Made by a program: the position numbers and the translations under genes
Notes under the pieces: model-generated
The model's input: only the letters and a program-made list of their open reading frames with translations
The model's database searches: none
Told to the model about the DNA's origin: nothing
Shown here: in pieces, positions 1 through 6,512 of the stretch
How the letters are laid out: every line of letters begins with the position of its first letter
Numbering within the stretch: the stretch's first letter is position 1
Assembly (NCBI GenBank): GCA_025457905.1
Contig: JALOTM010000035.1
Span: 1-7,730 of the forward strand
Direction: 5' to 3'
Source: Methanomassiliicoccales archaeon
GTDB lineage: Archaea; Thermoplasmatota; Thermoplasmata; Methanomassiliicoccales; UBA472
DNA length: 7,730 nucleotides

Positions 1-1251
1 GTCTGTCGGCGTCAGGCCGGTGCAGAGGACGTTGCCCCGGGCCATGAGGGAGGTCAATGTGTCCTTGATGAATATGACGTCCTTGACACCGTCCATGGTC
101 TCGAAGAGGCTTCGTGGCCCTTCCCTCATAATATAATCATAGACCAATGCTTCGTTCTTGGTAAGATTGCTCAGGTTGCCCTTGCCCGCCATAAAGTAGG
201 TGGTCTCGGAGTTCTGCAGCATGACATCCTTCAGGTCCTTGCGCATGGTCGCGGCTATGGCCAGGGGCACGACCCGGTCCGGACCGATGGTGATGTCCCC
301 GTTCCCTCCCATGCGCACCGCCGAGTCCCCGCCTAGCCCGCAGGTCCACATGTCCAGGGCCTTGACCCGGGTCCTCCAATGCCCGACCATGGCGCCATCG
401 AAGTTGATGCGGGGGAAGCCATGGTCCAAGTACGCGATGTCCGTTGAGGTCCCTCCCACGTCCACGAGAATGCAGTTGTCCAGCTCCGCAAGCACATTCG
501 CCCCCATGAGGCTCGCGGCCGGGCCGGAGAGGATGGTCTCCACGGGCCGCTCCATGGCCGTCTCGATGGTCATCAGGCCGCCATCGCCCTTGAACACCAG
601 GATGCGAGCGTCAATCCCTCTCTTGGACAGCGACGATTTGATGGAGGCGAGGAAATCGTTGATGATGGGCAATAGCTTGGCGTTCAGGATGGCGGTGATG
701 GTCCGCTCCTTGATCCCCAGCTCCCCTGTCAGGGTGTGGCCGGCGACCACCGGAAGGTTGGTCATCTTCTTGATCATCTCCGCGGCCTCGTCCTCCTGCC
801 AGGAGTTGTAGACGCCGAACATGCAGGACACCACCATGGCGTCCATACCTTGGCTTACCTCTTGGATGGCGTCCTTCAGCTCATCATGGTCCAAGGTCTC
901 GACCGTGCGCCCGATGGAGTCAAATCCCCCTCTGATGAACCGGGCCTTCTTGCATGGAAGGTTCCAGCTAGGCTCAGGGTGCCATCCGATGCCGATGAGC
1001 CCCACCTCACCTCCCTTCCCCTGGAGTATGGAGTTGGTGGCGAGGGTCGTGGAAAGACCGATCAGGCTGACCTCCTCCTTGGCGAACCCCCCTTTGGCGA
1101 GGACTCCGTCCAAGGCCCCGGTGATGCCGATGGAGAGGTCCTGATAGGTGGTCGGCGACTTCGCCTTGGCAATGACCGCTCTAGAGTCCAAGTTTACGAT
1201 TACCGCGTCAGTGTAGGTCCCACCTGTGTCAATACCAAGGCCCAGCTTCAA
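1..1251 (-). CDS. Hydantoinase/oxoprolinase family protein (HyuA-like), N-terminal 417 codons, cut by window edge
   Basis: The family uses an actin/HSP70-like ATPase fold and includes N-methylhydantoinase A, 5-oxoprolinase and acetone carboxylase subunits, which couple ATP hydrolysis to ring opening or carboxylation; the substrate here is unknown. Residues 7-16 (IDTGGTYTDA) form the first phosphate-binding motif. Residues 263-272 (VDVGGTSTDI) form the second, preceded by LSGPAASLMGA at 241-251. CGLGGDSAVR at 304-313 matches the glycine-rich adenosine-side segment of the shorter HyuA relatives. I chose TTG at 1251: it gives the family-typical start MKLGLGIDTGG and has GGTGAT as a ribosome-binding site four bases upstream. 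An in-frame GTG at 1260 is the alternative; a stop at 1270-1272 excludes anything longer. The reading frame is open to base 1, so the C-terminus and any HyuB partner lie outside. Family assignment is firm; specificity is not. Confidence 0.88.
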   Translation of the reverse strand, partial: MKLGLGIDTGGTYTDAVIVNLDSRAVIAKAKSPTTYQDLSIGITGALDGVLAKGGFAKEEVSLIGLSTTLATNSILQGKGGEVGLIGIGWHPEPSWNLPCKKARFIRGGFDSIGRTVETLDHDELKDAIQEVSQGMDAMVVSCMFGVYNSWQEDEAAEMIKKMTNLPVVAGHTLTGELGIKERTITAILNAKLLPIINDFLASIKSSLSKRGIDARILVFKGDGGLMTIETAMERPVETILSGPAASLMGANVLAELDNCILVDVGGTSTDIAYLDHGFPRINFDGAMVGHWRTRVKALDMWTCGLGGDSAVRMGGNGDITIGPDRVVPLAIAATMRKDLKDVMLQNSETTYFMAGKGNLSNLTKNEALVYDYIMREGPRSLFETMDGVKDVIFIKDTLTSLMARGNVLCTGLTPTD

Positions 1252-1290
1252 ACTAATCACCGTTAAGTGCTAGGGGAGATGTTTTGTTTA

Positions 1291-1298
1291 TTATATAA
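1291..1298 (-). promoter_or_regulatory. TATA box of the hydantoinase-family gene
   Basis: The palindromic octamer TTATATAA lies in an AT-rich spacer inside an otherwise GC-rich window. Its centre is about 43 nt ahead of the TTG start at 1251 and 34 nt ahead of the alternative GTG at 1260. With usual archaeal TATA-to-start spacing, transcription would begin near 1268, giving a short leader that includes the GGTGAT ribosome-binding site. Because the box is symmetric it could bind TBP in either orientation, but no gene is read from it to the right. Confidence 0.55.
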
Positions 1299-1373
1299 TC
1301 ATTTTTAGATTTTAGTAGATAGATATATTAATAATAACCATTTCTGTATACTAAATCATTACACCAGCATATG

Positions 1374-1379
1374 AAAAAA
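1374..1379 (-). terminator. Oligo-T terminator after the HEAT-repeat gene
   Basis: Read on the minus strand this is a run of six T, 23 nt after the HEAT-repeat stop codon and before the hydantoinase promoter. Archaeal RNA polymerase terminates at T-rich tracts without needing a hairpin, and I see no strong hairpin here. Position supports the role; function is inferred. Confidence 0.45.
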
Positions 1380-1401
1380 CAGAACGAGAGCACATAATTG
1401 G

Positions 1402-1974
1402 TCAACTCGTAGGTCCAGTTTGACCACCACGGACTCCGATGGCCGTTAATCTCTCTAAGGCATAGATGGCGCTCTTACGTGCATTGAGGCTCGGGTCCTC
1501 CAACAGGCGCCTAAGACAGGGCACAGAAGAAGGGTCGCCCATCTTCAGGCGCTCTGCCAGCCTTCCCAAGGTCCAAGCGGCCATCCCCCTCACAGGGGGA
1601 TGAGGGTCCACCAGGAGCTCATTGAGGGGCGGTATCGCCGCCTCCTCCCCTATCCCAAGGCTGGTCAGCTCCCCTAGGGTCCAAGCGGCGTTCTCCCTCA
1701 CCTCCTCATCCTCATCGTCGAGCAGCCGGACCAGCCCCCTCAGTGGGTAAGTGCTGTGCACTTTATTCTGGGCCAGTTTTCCAAGCGCCCAAGAGCCCAA
1801 TCGCCGCTCAACTACGTCATCGGAGGCCACCGCCCTCACCAGATCCGGTATGGGCCGGTCGTCCACCTCCTTCTCTCGGAGCAGAAGGTGCAGTCTCTCC
1901 AAGGCGGCCAGCCTCACCTCCTTGCGTGGCGATCTCAAGTCCTCGAGGATGTCATGAAGCTCGTCCTGGGCCAT
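1402..1974 (-). CDS. HEAT-repeat protein
   Basis: This 190-residue soluble protein consists almost entirely of helical HEAT/PBS-lyase-type repeats, which form a curved scaffold for protein-protein contacts; no catalytic motif is visible. Repeat-like units begin near residues 8, 43, 78, 114 and 150. Their tell-tale segments are VRLAALERL (20-28), ERRLGSWALGKLA (56-68), VRENAAWTLGELT (92-104), VRGMAAWTLGRLA (128-140) and ARKSAIYALERLT (165-177). There is no signal peptide or membrane segment. I chose ATG at 1974 because GTGA, a fragment of the archaeal ribosome-binding consensus, sits six bases before it; that same GTG at 1983 is an in-frame alternative adding three residues. The small cysteine-rich gene lies 42 nt upstream on the same strand, so the two may be cotranscribed. 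The partner protein cannot be deduced. Confidence 0.85.
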   Translation of the reverse strand: MAQDELHDILEDLRSPRKEVRLAALERLHLLLREKEVDDRPIPDLVRAVASDDVVERRLGSWALGKLAQNKVHSTYPLRGLVRLLDDEDEEVRENAAWTLGELTSLGIGEEAAIPPLNELLVDPHPPVRGMAAWTLGRLAERLKMGDPSSVPCLRRLLEDPSLNARKSAIYALERLTAIGVRGGQTGPTS

Positions 1975-2016
1975 GCTTTTCACTGGATGTAATCATGCGC
2001 CCAGGGCAAAAAGCTA

Positions 2017-2208
2017 TCAACCCTTCCTGTCGGGTACGACGGGCTTTTCCTTGTAAAAGTCGCAGGAGGCATAGTCCTCCTGCCCTCGGCACATCTCGTA
2101 GTCCTTGAGATGGAGTATATCAAGCCTAATTCGTCGCGCCTTGCAGCTGGCGCAGCGGCCGTCAGCGGCATGCCACAGGCAAGGCTTTCTCTCACCGGGC
2201 GCGGTCAT
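2017..2208 (-). CDS. Small five-cysteine protein, possible metal or Fe-S binder
   Basis: I do not recognise this 63-residue protein as a named family. Its cysteines fall at positions 10, 19, 22, 40 and 49, giving C-x8-C-x2-C-x17-C-x8-C, with a histidine at 13 and aromatic residues near the C-terminal cysteines (CDFY at 49-52). This spacing suggests a zinc or iron-sulfur fold, which is inference. I chose ATG at 2208 because AGGTGG lies four bases upstream and the codons after it match the GC-rich usage of the neighbours. An in-frame ATG at 2268 would add a short hydrophobic stretch (ITLGTFSLALFL), but that segment uses AT-rich codons unlike the neighbours, and no ribosome-binding site precedes it. 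The gene lies between tRNA-Val and the HEAT-repeat gene, all on the minus strand. Confidence 0.7.
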   Translation of the reverse strand: MTAPGERKPCLWHAADGRCASCKARRIRLDILHLKDYEMCRGQEDYASCDFYKEKPVVPDRKG

Positions 2209-2290
2209 CTTTCCACCTACCGCTTTTTTCAGAAATAAGGCTAACGAAAAAGTCCCCAGCGTAATCATGACGGGGCCGGGCATGCACGGC

Positions 2291-2298
2291 AATAAAAA
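2291..2298 (-). terminator. T-rich tract after tRNA-Val, possibly also a TATA-like element
   Basis: On the minus strand this reads GATTTTTATTG, starting 21 nt beyond the 3' end of tRNA-Val, a suitable place for archaeal T-tract termination. It also lies about 27 nt ahead of the ATG at 2268 and about 87 nt ahead of the preferred start of the small cysteine protein, so it could act as a TATA element instead or as well. The sequence alone does not decide between these roles. Confidence 0.45.
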
Positions 2299-2318
2299 TC
2301 AGTAATGAGAAGGGGAGT

Positions 2319-2390
2319 GGGCTCAGCCAGATTCGAACTGGCGAACTTCTGCGTGTCAAGCAGACGTCATAACCACTAGACCATGAGCCC
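2319..2390 (-). tRNA. tRNA-Val (anticodon GAC)
   Basis: The minus strand folds into a complete 72-nt cloverleaf. The acceptor stem GGGCTCA/TGAGCCC pairs at all seven positions. It is followed by TG, a D arm with a GTC/GAC stem and the loop TAGTGGTTAT, and an anticodon stem TCTGC/GCAGA closing the loop TTGACAC. The variable region is AGTTC, and the T stem GCCAG/CTGGC closes the loop TTCGAAT. The anticodon GAC (plus-strand bases 2355-2357) reads valine codon GUC, and GUU by wobble. No intron interrupts it and CCA is not encoded, so the 3' end would be added by the CCA-adding enzyme. Confidence 0.96.
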
Positions 2391-2418
2391 TTGTGGGTTT
2401 TGCTGTAATACCTTCGAT

Positions 2419-2432
2419 ACTATATGCCTTTC
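2419..2432 (-). promoter_or_regulatory. BRE plus TATA box of tRNA-Val
   Basis: On the minus strand the sequence GAAAGG is followed directly by CATATAGT, a good match to a purine-rich BRE and TATA box. The TATA centre is about 32 nt from the mature tRNA 5' end, which would leave a leader of a few bases for RNase P to remove. The element lies in the 64-bp gap after the methyltransferase stop codon. Confidence 0.6.
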
Positions 2433-2454
2433 GCCACGGCCGTCAAGAACGCAC

Positions 2455-3249
2455 TCATTCCAGCGTGCCGTGGTAGCAGTTGGTGGTGTAGTGAATGTCC
2501 ACCGCCCCGTCGATGCTGTATCGGTCGAAAAAGGCGCGCAGGTCGGACAGCATCTCCCCGTAGCCTTCACAACCTGGCCTAGGCATGTAGGAAGCGGATA
2601 CCGCCAGGCAGCGCAGCGACTCCAGGTCGTACCTCTTCGCATGATGGAAGTGCGCCTCATGGTAGCCATTGATGAAGAAACGGTCCTGGGTCTGGTCCCG
2701 CAGCTCGTTGATCTCCTCCTTGCCGAGGGCATGGGCGTCCATGATCCTGGATAGCTCCCGTTGCGCCTCGTCCCGGTCCTTCTCCCTTTCGTTCCAGACC
2801 ATTATGACCTCGGCCCCAGGCCTCAGCACCCGACGCAGCTCTCTCCTGGTCTCTTCGATCCCGAACCAATGGAAGGACTGGGCCGCCGTGGCCGCGTCCA
2901 TGCTCCCATCCGCCAAGCCAGTATCCTCGGCACGCCCGGCCGTGCTCACGAAACCCGGCCTGCCGCCGAGGCGAGCCTCGGCCTGCGACCTCATCTCACG
3001 GTTCGGCTCGACAGCATAGACCGTCAACCCCCTCTCCAGAAGAAGCTCCGAGAATATCCCGGTGCCAGAACCCAGATCCGTTACCTTGGCCGCGGGGAAG
3101 AGCGCTCTGACCGAGAACAGGTAGTCGAACAGTCCCGGGGGGTATCCTGGTCGGGCGCGGGCATACTCCTCTGACCGTCCTGAGAATCTGTCCACAGGGG
3201 GTTCCGGGAGAGTGCGCATGTCCACTCCATCCTTTTCCTCGCTCATCAT
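2455..3249 (-). CDS. Class I SAM-dependent methyltransferase
   Basis: This 264-residue cytosolic protein has the Rossmann-type methyltransferase core near residues 45-155. Motif I is VTDLGSGTG (56-64), the nucleotide-binding glycine loop for S-adenosylmethionine. The acidic residue ending strand 2 is Glu81 in YAVEPN, and the post-II region AEDTGLADGSMDA (108-120) leads into AAQSFHWF (122-129). That HWF segment is typical of the UbiE/trans-aconitate-methyltransferase-like group. The C-terminal third (from about 165) has no motif I can assign and probably determines substrate. Two ATG codons lie in tandem at 3249 and 3246, about 25 nt from a TATA-like tract (GATAAAAAAG), with AGGAAGG upstream; ATG at 3219 is a less likely start. 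It diverges from the glutaredoxin-like gene. The methyl acceptor is unknown. Confidence 0.87.
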   Translation of the reverse strand: MMSEEKDGVDMRTLPEPPVDRFSGRSEEYARARPGYPPGLFDYLFSVRALFPAAKVTDLGSGTGIFSELLLERGLTVYAVEPNREMRSQAEARLGGRPGFVSTAGRAEDTGLADGSMDAATAAQSFHWFGIEETRRELRRVLRPGAEVIMVWNEREKDRDEAQRELSRIMDAHALGKEEINELRDQTQDRFFINGYHEAHFHHAKRYDLESLRCLAVSASYMPRPGCEGYGEMLSDLRAFFDRYSIDGAVDIHYTTNCYHGTLE

Positions 3250-3310
3250 CCTTGCCCTTCCTCGCCAACTTTTTTATCCCCTTCTCCGCTATCCTCGGGA
3301 AGGTGCTGGG
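3250..3310. promoter_or_regulatory. Divergent promoter between methyltransferase and glutaredoxin-like gene
   Basis: This 61-bp gap is the only control region for two divergent genes. The AT tract at 3269-3278 reads CTTTTTTATC on the plus strand and GATAAAAAAG on the minus strand. It lies about 25 nt from the methyltransferase ATG at 3249 and about 37 nt from the ATG at 3311. On the plus side GGAAGGTG (3298-3305) then provides a ribosome-binding site. One TBP-binding tract may therefore serve both directions; this is inferred from spacing only. Confidence 0.5.
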
Positions 3311-3556
3311 ATGCCCGAGATATTGCTGTTCACGAAACCAGGTTGTCAGAAGTGCGATTGGATAAAGGAGCGCATACCTGAGGGCCTCAAGGTCAACGTC
3401 ATCAACATGGAGACGGCCGAGGGGATGGCCGAGGCGGCCTACTACGAGCTGCTGAACAAGCACACCCCCATACTGGTCGTCGACGACCAGGTGGTCGAGG
3501 GAGCGATCAACATCATGGACCGCCTACGCCAGATATCGAGCTGCGGGGACGTTTAA
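3311..3556 (+). CDS. Glutaredoxin-like / mini-thioredoxin protein
   Basis: This 81-residue protein has the thioredoxin-fold layout. An N-terminal strand (ILLFTKPG) precedes the redox motif CQKC at residues 12-15, and the cis-proline follows as HTPILVVDD (Thr52-Pro53). The next segment, [13 protein letters not shown], resembles the C-terminal helix of glutaredoxins. It probably carries out thiol-disulfide exchange in the cytosol, with unknown partner and electron donor. A third cysteine (Cys78) near the C-terminus is not part of the standard active site. I chose ATG at 3311 because the protein then begins right at the fold and AGGTG lies five bases upstream. An in-frame start at 3212 would add 33 residues that overlap the divergent gene and its promoter. 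The gene directly precedes kae1. Confidence 0.85.
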   Translation: MPEILLFTKPGCQKCDWIKERIPEGLKVNVINMETAEGMAEAAYYELLNKHTPILVVDDQVVEGAINIMDRLRQISSCGDV

Positions 3557-3559
3557 TAG
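3551..3559 (+). promoter_or_regulatory. TATA box of kae1 overlapping the upstream stop codon
   Basis: GTTTAATAG contains the TAA stop codon of the glutaredoxin-like gene (3554-3556) and a TATA-like core, TTTAATA. Its centre is about 27 nt ahead of the kae1 ATG at 3582, the spacing expected when transcription begins at or next to the start codon. The intervening bases are pyrimidine-rich with no ribosome-binding site, which fits a leaderless transcript. Confidence 0.5.
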
Positions 3560-3581
3560 CCCCTCCTCCTTCTTGACTCTC

Positions 3582-4562
3582 ATGATCGCGCTGGGCATCG
3601 AGGGCACCGCCCATACCGTGGGCGTCGGCATCGTCAGCGATGAGGCCGAGGTCCTGGCCAACGAGATCCTGATGTATAAGCCAGAGACAGGCGGCATCCA
3701 CCCCAGGGAGGCGGCCAACCATCACGCCGAGAACGTAGTGCCCCTGGTCCAGAAGGCCTTGGCCACGGCCCGCCTTAAGGGCAGGGACCTGGGCCTCATA
3801 GCCTTCTCCCAGGGTCCTGGCCTTGGTCCGTGCCTCAGGACGGTGGCCACGGCCGCCCGGGCTCTATCACTCACCCTCAATATCCCCATCATCGGGGTCA
3901 ATCACTGCATCGCCCACCTGGAGATAGGGCGCGGCAAGACGCCGGCCAGGGACCCCGTGCTCCTCTACGCCTCCGGTGGCAACACCCAGGTGATCGCCTT
4001 CGCCAATGGTCGCTACCGCATCTTCGGCGAGACGCTGGACATCGGCATCGGCAACATGCTCGACAAGCTAGGCCGTGAGATGGGCCTGGGCTACTACGCG
4101 GGGCCCAAGATCGAGAAGGCGGCTAAGGAGGGCCGCATGCTCCTGGACATCCCCTATTCCGTGAAAGGCATGGACATGGCCTTCTCGGGCATCTTGACAG
4201 CGTGCCTGGCGCTCAAGGAGAAGGGGGAGAGCGTGGAGGACATCTGCTTCTCCGTCCAGGAGACCTGCTTCGCCATGCTCACCGAGGTCACGGAGAGGGC
4301 CATGGCCCACGTGGAGAAGAGCGAGGTCCTTCTGGGAGGAGGGGTTGTGCAGAACAAGCGCCTGCAGGAGATGGTGGCCAGAATGGCCCATGACCGGGGC
4401 GCGGAGATGTACGTCCCAGAGAGGACGCTTTGCGTGGACAACGGCGCCATGATCGCCTGGACCGGACTGGTCATGCATCGGGCGGGCGTGAGGATGCGCG
4501 TCGAGGACACGGTGGTAAACCAGCGCTTCCGCACGGATGAGGTAGAGGTCACGTGGCGCTAG
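3582..4562 (+). CDS. kae1: Kae1/TsaD, tRNA A37 threonylcarbamoyltransferase subunit, standalone
   Basis: Kae1 is the catalytic subunit of the KEOPS complex, which transfers threonylcarbamoyl from its AMP adduct to A37 of ANN-decoding tRNAs. The 326-residue protein shows the ASKHA-type ATPase family features. These are an N-terminal GIEGTA (5-10), the metal-binding HCIAH (His108, His112), SGGNTQ (131-136), the [14 protein letters not shown] segment (149-162), [11 protein letters not shown] (251-261), and [10 protein letters not shown] (284-293) with Asp286 as the further metal ligand. ATG at 3582 gives the family-typical MIALGIEGT; an in-frame TTG at 3573 adds only three residues and has no better signal. 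The gene ends after the Kae1 domain, whereas many euryarchaea fuse Bud32 kinase to it, and no kinase is encoded in this window. The last 14 bp overlap the convergent recJ gene. Confidence 0.95.
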   Translation: MIALGIEGTAHTVGVGIVSDEAEVLANEILMYKPETGGIHPREAANHHAENVVPLVQKALATARLKGRDLGLIAFSQGPGLGPCLRTVATAARALSLTLNIPIIGVNHCIAHLEIGRGKTPARDPVLLYASGGNTQVIAFANGRYRIFGETLDIGIGNMLDKLGREMGLGYYAGPKIEKAAKEGRMLLDIPYSVKGMDMAFSGILTACLALKEKGESVEDICFSVQETCFAMLTEVTERAMAHVEKSEVLLGGGVVQNKRLQEMVARMAHDRGAEMYVPERTLCVDNGAMIAWTGLVMHRAGVRMRVEDTVVNQRFRTDEVEVTWR

Positions 4563-5916
4563 CCATCGGCGCGGCCTTGGCGGCCTTCTGCCTTCCCAGG
4601 ATAGCGTCCAGCCTCGCAAGGAACCTCTGCTCGGTGCCCTTTGGCAAGGTGGCCCCGCTGGCCACGGCGTGCCCTCCCCCCTGCCCCCCGACCTCCGAGG
4701 CCGCCTCCCGCAGCCCCGACGAGAGGTCTACCCCCTTCTCCAGCAATCGGAAGCTGGCTCGGGAGGAGACCCTGACCTTGTCGCCATGGTAGGAGATGGC
4801 GATGGTCGGCTTGCCGCAGTCCCCGATGAACTGCATGGTGAGGCCGCATAGGACTCCGGACAGGGAGGGGTTGGTGCTCACGAACCATTGCAGGTTCTCC
4901 ATCTTGGAGACTCCCTCCGTGGATATGGCCTGCATGCCCGACAGCACGGCCCTTCTGTACTCCTTGCGCAGGGCCTCGGCCGCCTTCATGGCCTTGGCGT
5001 CTCCCAAGGCAAGCGCCACGCCCACCCCTTCCCGGTCGCTCCGTCCACAGGCGTTTAGCAGCTGCGCCAGGTCGTCCGCCGTCATGCCCCATCCGGGGAA
5101 GTAGTAGCGGTCGGTGATCTGCTCCTCCATGGCGGAGGTGGTGCATCCCTGGCCCAGCAATCGGAGGGCCACCAGGGAGCTCAGCTTCCGCCTCTCCGTC
5201 TCGCCCAGCTGGACCAGCGAGGCGTCCTCGGGCACTCCTGCCTCCTTGAGGAGGGACATGGCCCCCTGCATATCCCCGGAGACGCCCACCAGGTAGGGCT
5301 CGAAGCCTTCGGCCAGCTCATCCGCAAGCCTGCCCTCGGGGAGCAGGGACCCGGCCCTGAGCTGCAGGATCCTTCGGGAGAGCCCCCCCTCGAGAAGGTG
5401 CCGGTTGATGCCGCTCAGGCCGCGGATGTGCTGCCGGTCACCCACGATGCCCGCGAAGGCGATAGGCAGGAGGTCCCAGTTCCTTTCGTCCATGGCCAAA
5501 GCGAACATCATGCATACCGCCCCCGCGCACCCAGAGGTCATTCCGTCGATCCCGAAGAGGTGGGGGTTGACATGGATGACCTTGTCCGAAGTGCCTGTCG
5601 GAGCATGGTGGTCCAGGACCACCACCTTGGCCTCGAGGGCCTCCAGCTGCGGGAGGAAGGAGGCGCCCATGTCCGCCAGGACCAGGCACTTCGCCCCCCT
5701 GCCCACGCGCTCGATGGTCTCCTCGTCCAAGCTCTTGGACAGTGTGAGCTGGAAGCGGATCCCCTTGCGCACCATGACGTTGGCCAGTATGCCGGCCGAG
5801 GAGATGCCGTCGGCATCATAATGGGTGAGCACGCGGACTTCGTCGTGCCGCGACACCTCGTCCGCGGCCTGAGATAAAAGGGAAAGGAAGGGTTTGGGAA
5901 GGCTTTCTCCTTCCAT
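4549..5916 (-). CDS. recJ: DHH/DHHA1 phosphoesterase, archaeal RecJ/GAN-type single-strand nuclease
   Basis: Archaeal RecJ-like proteins are metal-dependent exonucleases; some (GAN) bind GINS in the CMG replicative helicase. This 455-residue protein has the expected motifs in order. HYDADG (32-37) carries two metal-binding aspartates, LADMG (80-84) contributes Asp82, DHH lies at 102-104, and GIVGD (156-160) supplies Asp160. The C-terminal DHHA1 domain has SSRAS (384-388) and the glycine-rich GGQGGGH (410-416), which binds nucleic acid in relatives. All catalytic positions are intact and the length is normal for the archaeal group. The ATG at 5916 follows the rps15 stop codon by six bases, and its ribosome-binding site (GTGAGGG) overlaps that stop, so the pair should be cotranscribed and coupled. 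Whether it acts as 5'-3' or 3'-5' exonuclease, or on DNA or RNA, cannot be told here. Confidence 0.9.
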   Translation of the reverse strand: MEGESLPKPFLSLLSQAADEVSRHDEVRVLTHYDADGISSAGILANVMVRKGIRFQLTLSKSLDEETIERVGRGAKCLVLADMGASFLPQLEALEAKVVVLDHHAPTGTSDKVIHVNPHLFGIDGMTSGCAGAVCMMFALAMDERNWDLLPIAFAGIVGDRQHIRGLSGINRHLLEGGLSRRILQLRAGSLLPEGRLADELAEGFEPYLVGVSGDMQGAMSLLKEAGVPEDASLVQLGETERRKLSSLVALRLLGQGCTTSAMEEQITDRYYFPGWGMTADDLAQLLNACGRSDREGVGVALALGDAKAMKAAEALRKEYRRAVLSGMQAISTEGVSKMENLQWFVSTNPSLSGVLCGLTMQFIGDCGKPTIAISYHGDKVRVSSRASFRLLEKGVDLSSGLREAASEVGGQGGGHAVASGATLPKGTEQRFLARLDAILGRQKAAKAAPMASAT

Positions 5917-5922
5917 CTGCCC

Positions 5923-6378
5923 TCACTCGAGAAGCAGCTCTGCGTTCTTGAGGCTGTACTCCCAGGTCCGAGGGAGGACGTCGTTGCGCTTGTAGTACTT
6001 CACCAAGCGTCGTATCTTCGACTCGATCAGCTGCAGGTTGCGGTTGTTGGCCATGTCCTTCTTGTTCTCCTGCATGTGATCGTTGACGTTGATGGCACGC
6101 CTCATGAGGGCCATTAGGTCGTCAGGGATCTCCGGCTTGAGGCCGTTCTCCTGCAGGATCTCGTACATGGTCTTCCCCGTGGCCAGGCGAACGCTGGGCA
6201 CGGCATAGTTGTCCCTGAGGACGAGGCCGATCTTGGAGGAGGTCATGCCTTCCTTGGCCAGCTTGACCACCATCTGCTCGATCTCCTCCTTGGACATGGT
6301 GACCCACTCAGGGTTCTCGGTCACCAACGGTTTGGCGGAGGCGGACTTGCCCCTCCGGCGCGCATGCATCTTTGCCAT
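5923..6378 (-). CDS. rps15: 30S ribosomal protein S15 (archaeal S15p/S13e type)
   Basis: S15 is a primary binder of the central domain of 16S rRNA in the small subunit. The 151-residue protein has the archaeal/eukaryotic layout. The N-terminal extension contains MHARRRGKS (4-12) and PEWVTMSKEEIEQMV (23-37). It is followed by the S15 helical core with INVNDHMQENKKDMANNRNL (96-115) and SKIRRLVKYYKR (120-131), which carries the RNA-contacting basic residues. The ATG at 6378 gives the typical MAKMHARRRGK start; the ATG at 6369 would remove three residues. A clear TATA box lies about 80 bp upstream. It is the first gene of a unit with recJ, a neighbourhood known in other archaea. I see no truncation or odd residue. 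Confidence 0.97.
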   Translation of the reverse strand: MAKMHARRRGKSASAKPLVTENPEWVTMSKEEIEQMVVKLAKEGMTSSKIGLVLRDNYAVPSVRLATGKTMYEILQENGLKPEIPDDLMALMRRAINVNDHMQENKKDMANNRNLQLIESKIRRLVKYYKRNDVLPRTWEYSLKNAELLLE

Positions 6379-6450
6379 ATGATCATCATTCCTGGACCGT
6401 TCTGACTAAAGTGTTTCAACCAGTGGCGAAGCGGAAGCCAATTCATGTCT

Positions 6451-6460
6451 TAGTATATAA
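6451..6460 (-). promoter_or_regulatory. TATA box of the rps15-recJ unit
   Basis: The minus strand reads TTATATACTA, the strongest TATA match in the right half of the window. It predicts a start near 6430 and an untranslated leader of about 50 nt before the rps15 ATG at 6378. Just upstream on the same strand is a short inverted repeat, AAGCG-CTCAA-CGCTT (6459-6473), that abuts the box. A second, weaker candidate (CACTTTAGT, 6406-6414) lies closer to the gene. Confidence 0.6.
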
Positions 6461-6512
6461 GCGTTGAGCGCTTCACCGCCTCCCGTCCCCTCGTGCGGCC
6501 ATTGCCGGACGC

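Noticed and set aside
200..1266. Long plus-strand open frames opposite the hydantoinase-family gene
   Set aside because: They have no family motifs or signals of their own and lie antisense to a frame with clear conserved ATPase motifs. GC-rich third positions make such antisense frames common.
1371..1397. Eight-codon frame starting ATGAAAAAACAG in the AT-rich spacer
   Set aside because: It is too short, with no ribosome-binding site; its A run is better explained as the T-run terminator of the opposite strand.
3212..3310. Longer start for the glutaredoxin-like gene
   Set aside because: The extra 33 residues overlap the divergent methyltransferase and its promoter, and the thioredoxin fold starts at the ATG at 3311.
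4553..5877. Several plus-strand frames opposite recJ, considered as a possible detached Bud32 kinase
   Set aside because: None shows kinase motifs such as the catalytic HGD/DxN or DFG-like segments, and all mirror recJ codons.
6375..6390. Box C-like ATGATGA ahead of rps15, and a similar one at the methyltransferase start, considered as box C/D guide RNAs
   Set aside because: I found no matching box D (CTGA) at usable spacing and no terminal stem; both coincide with start-codon regions.
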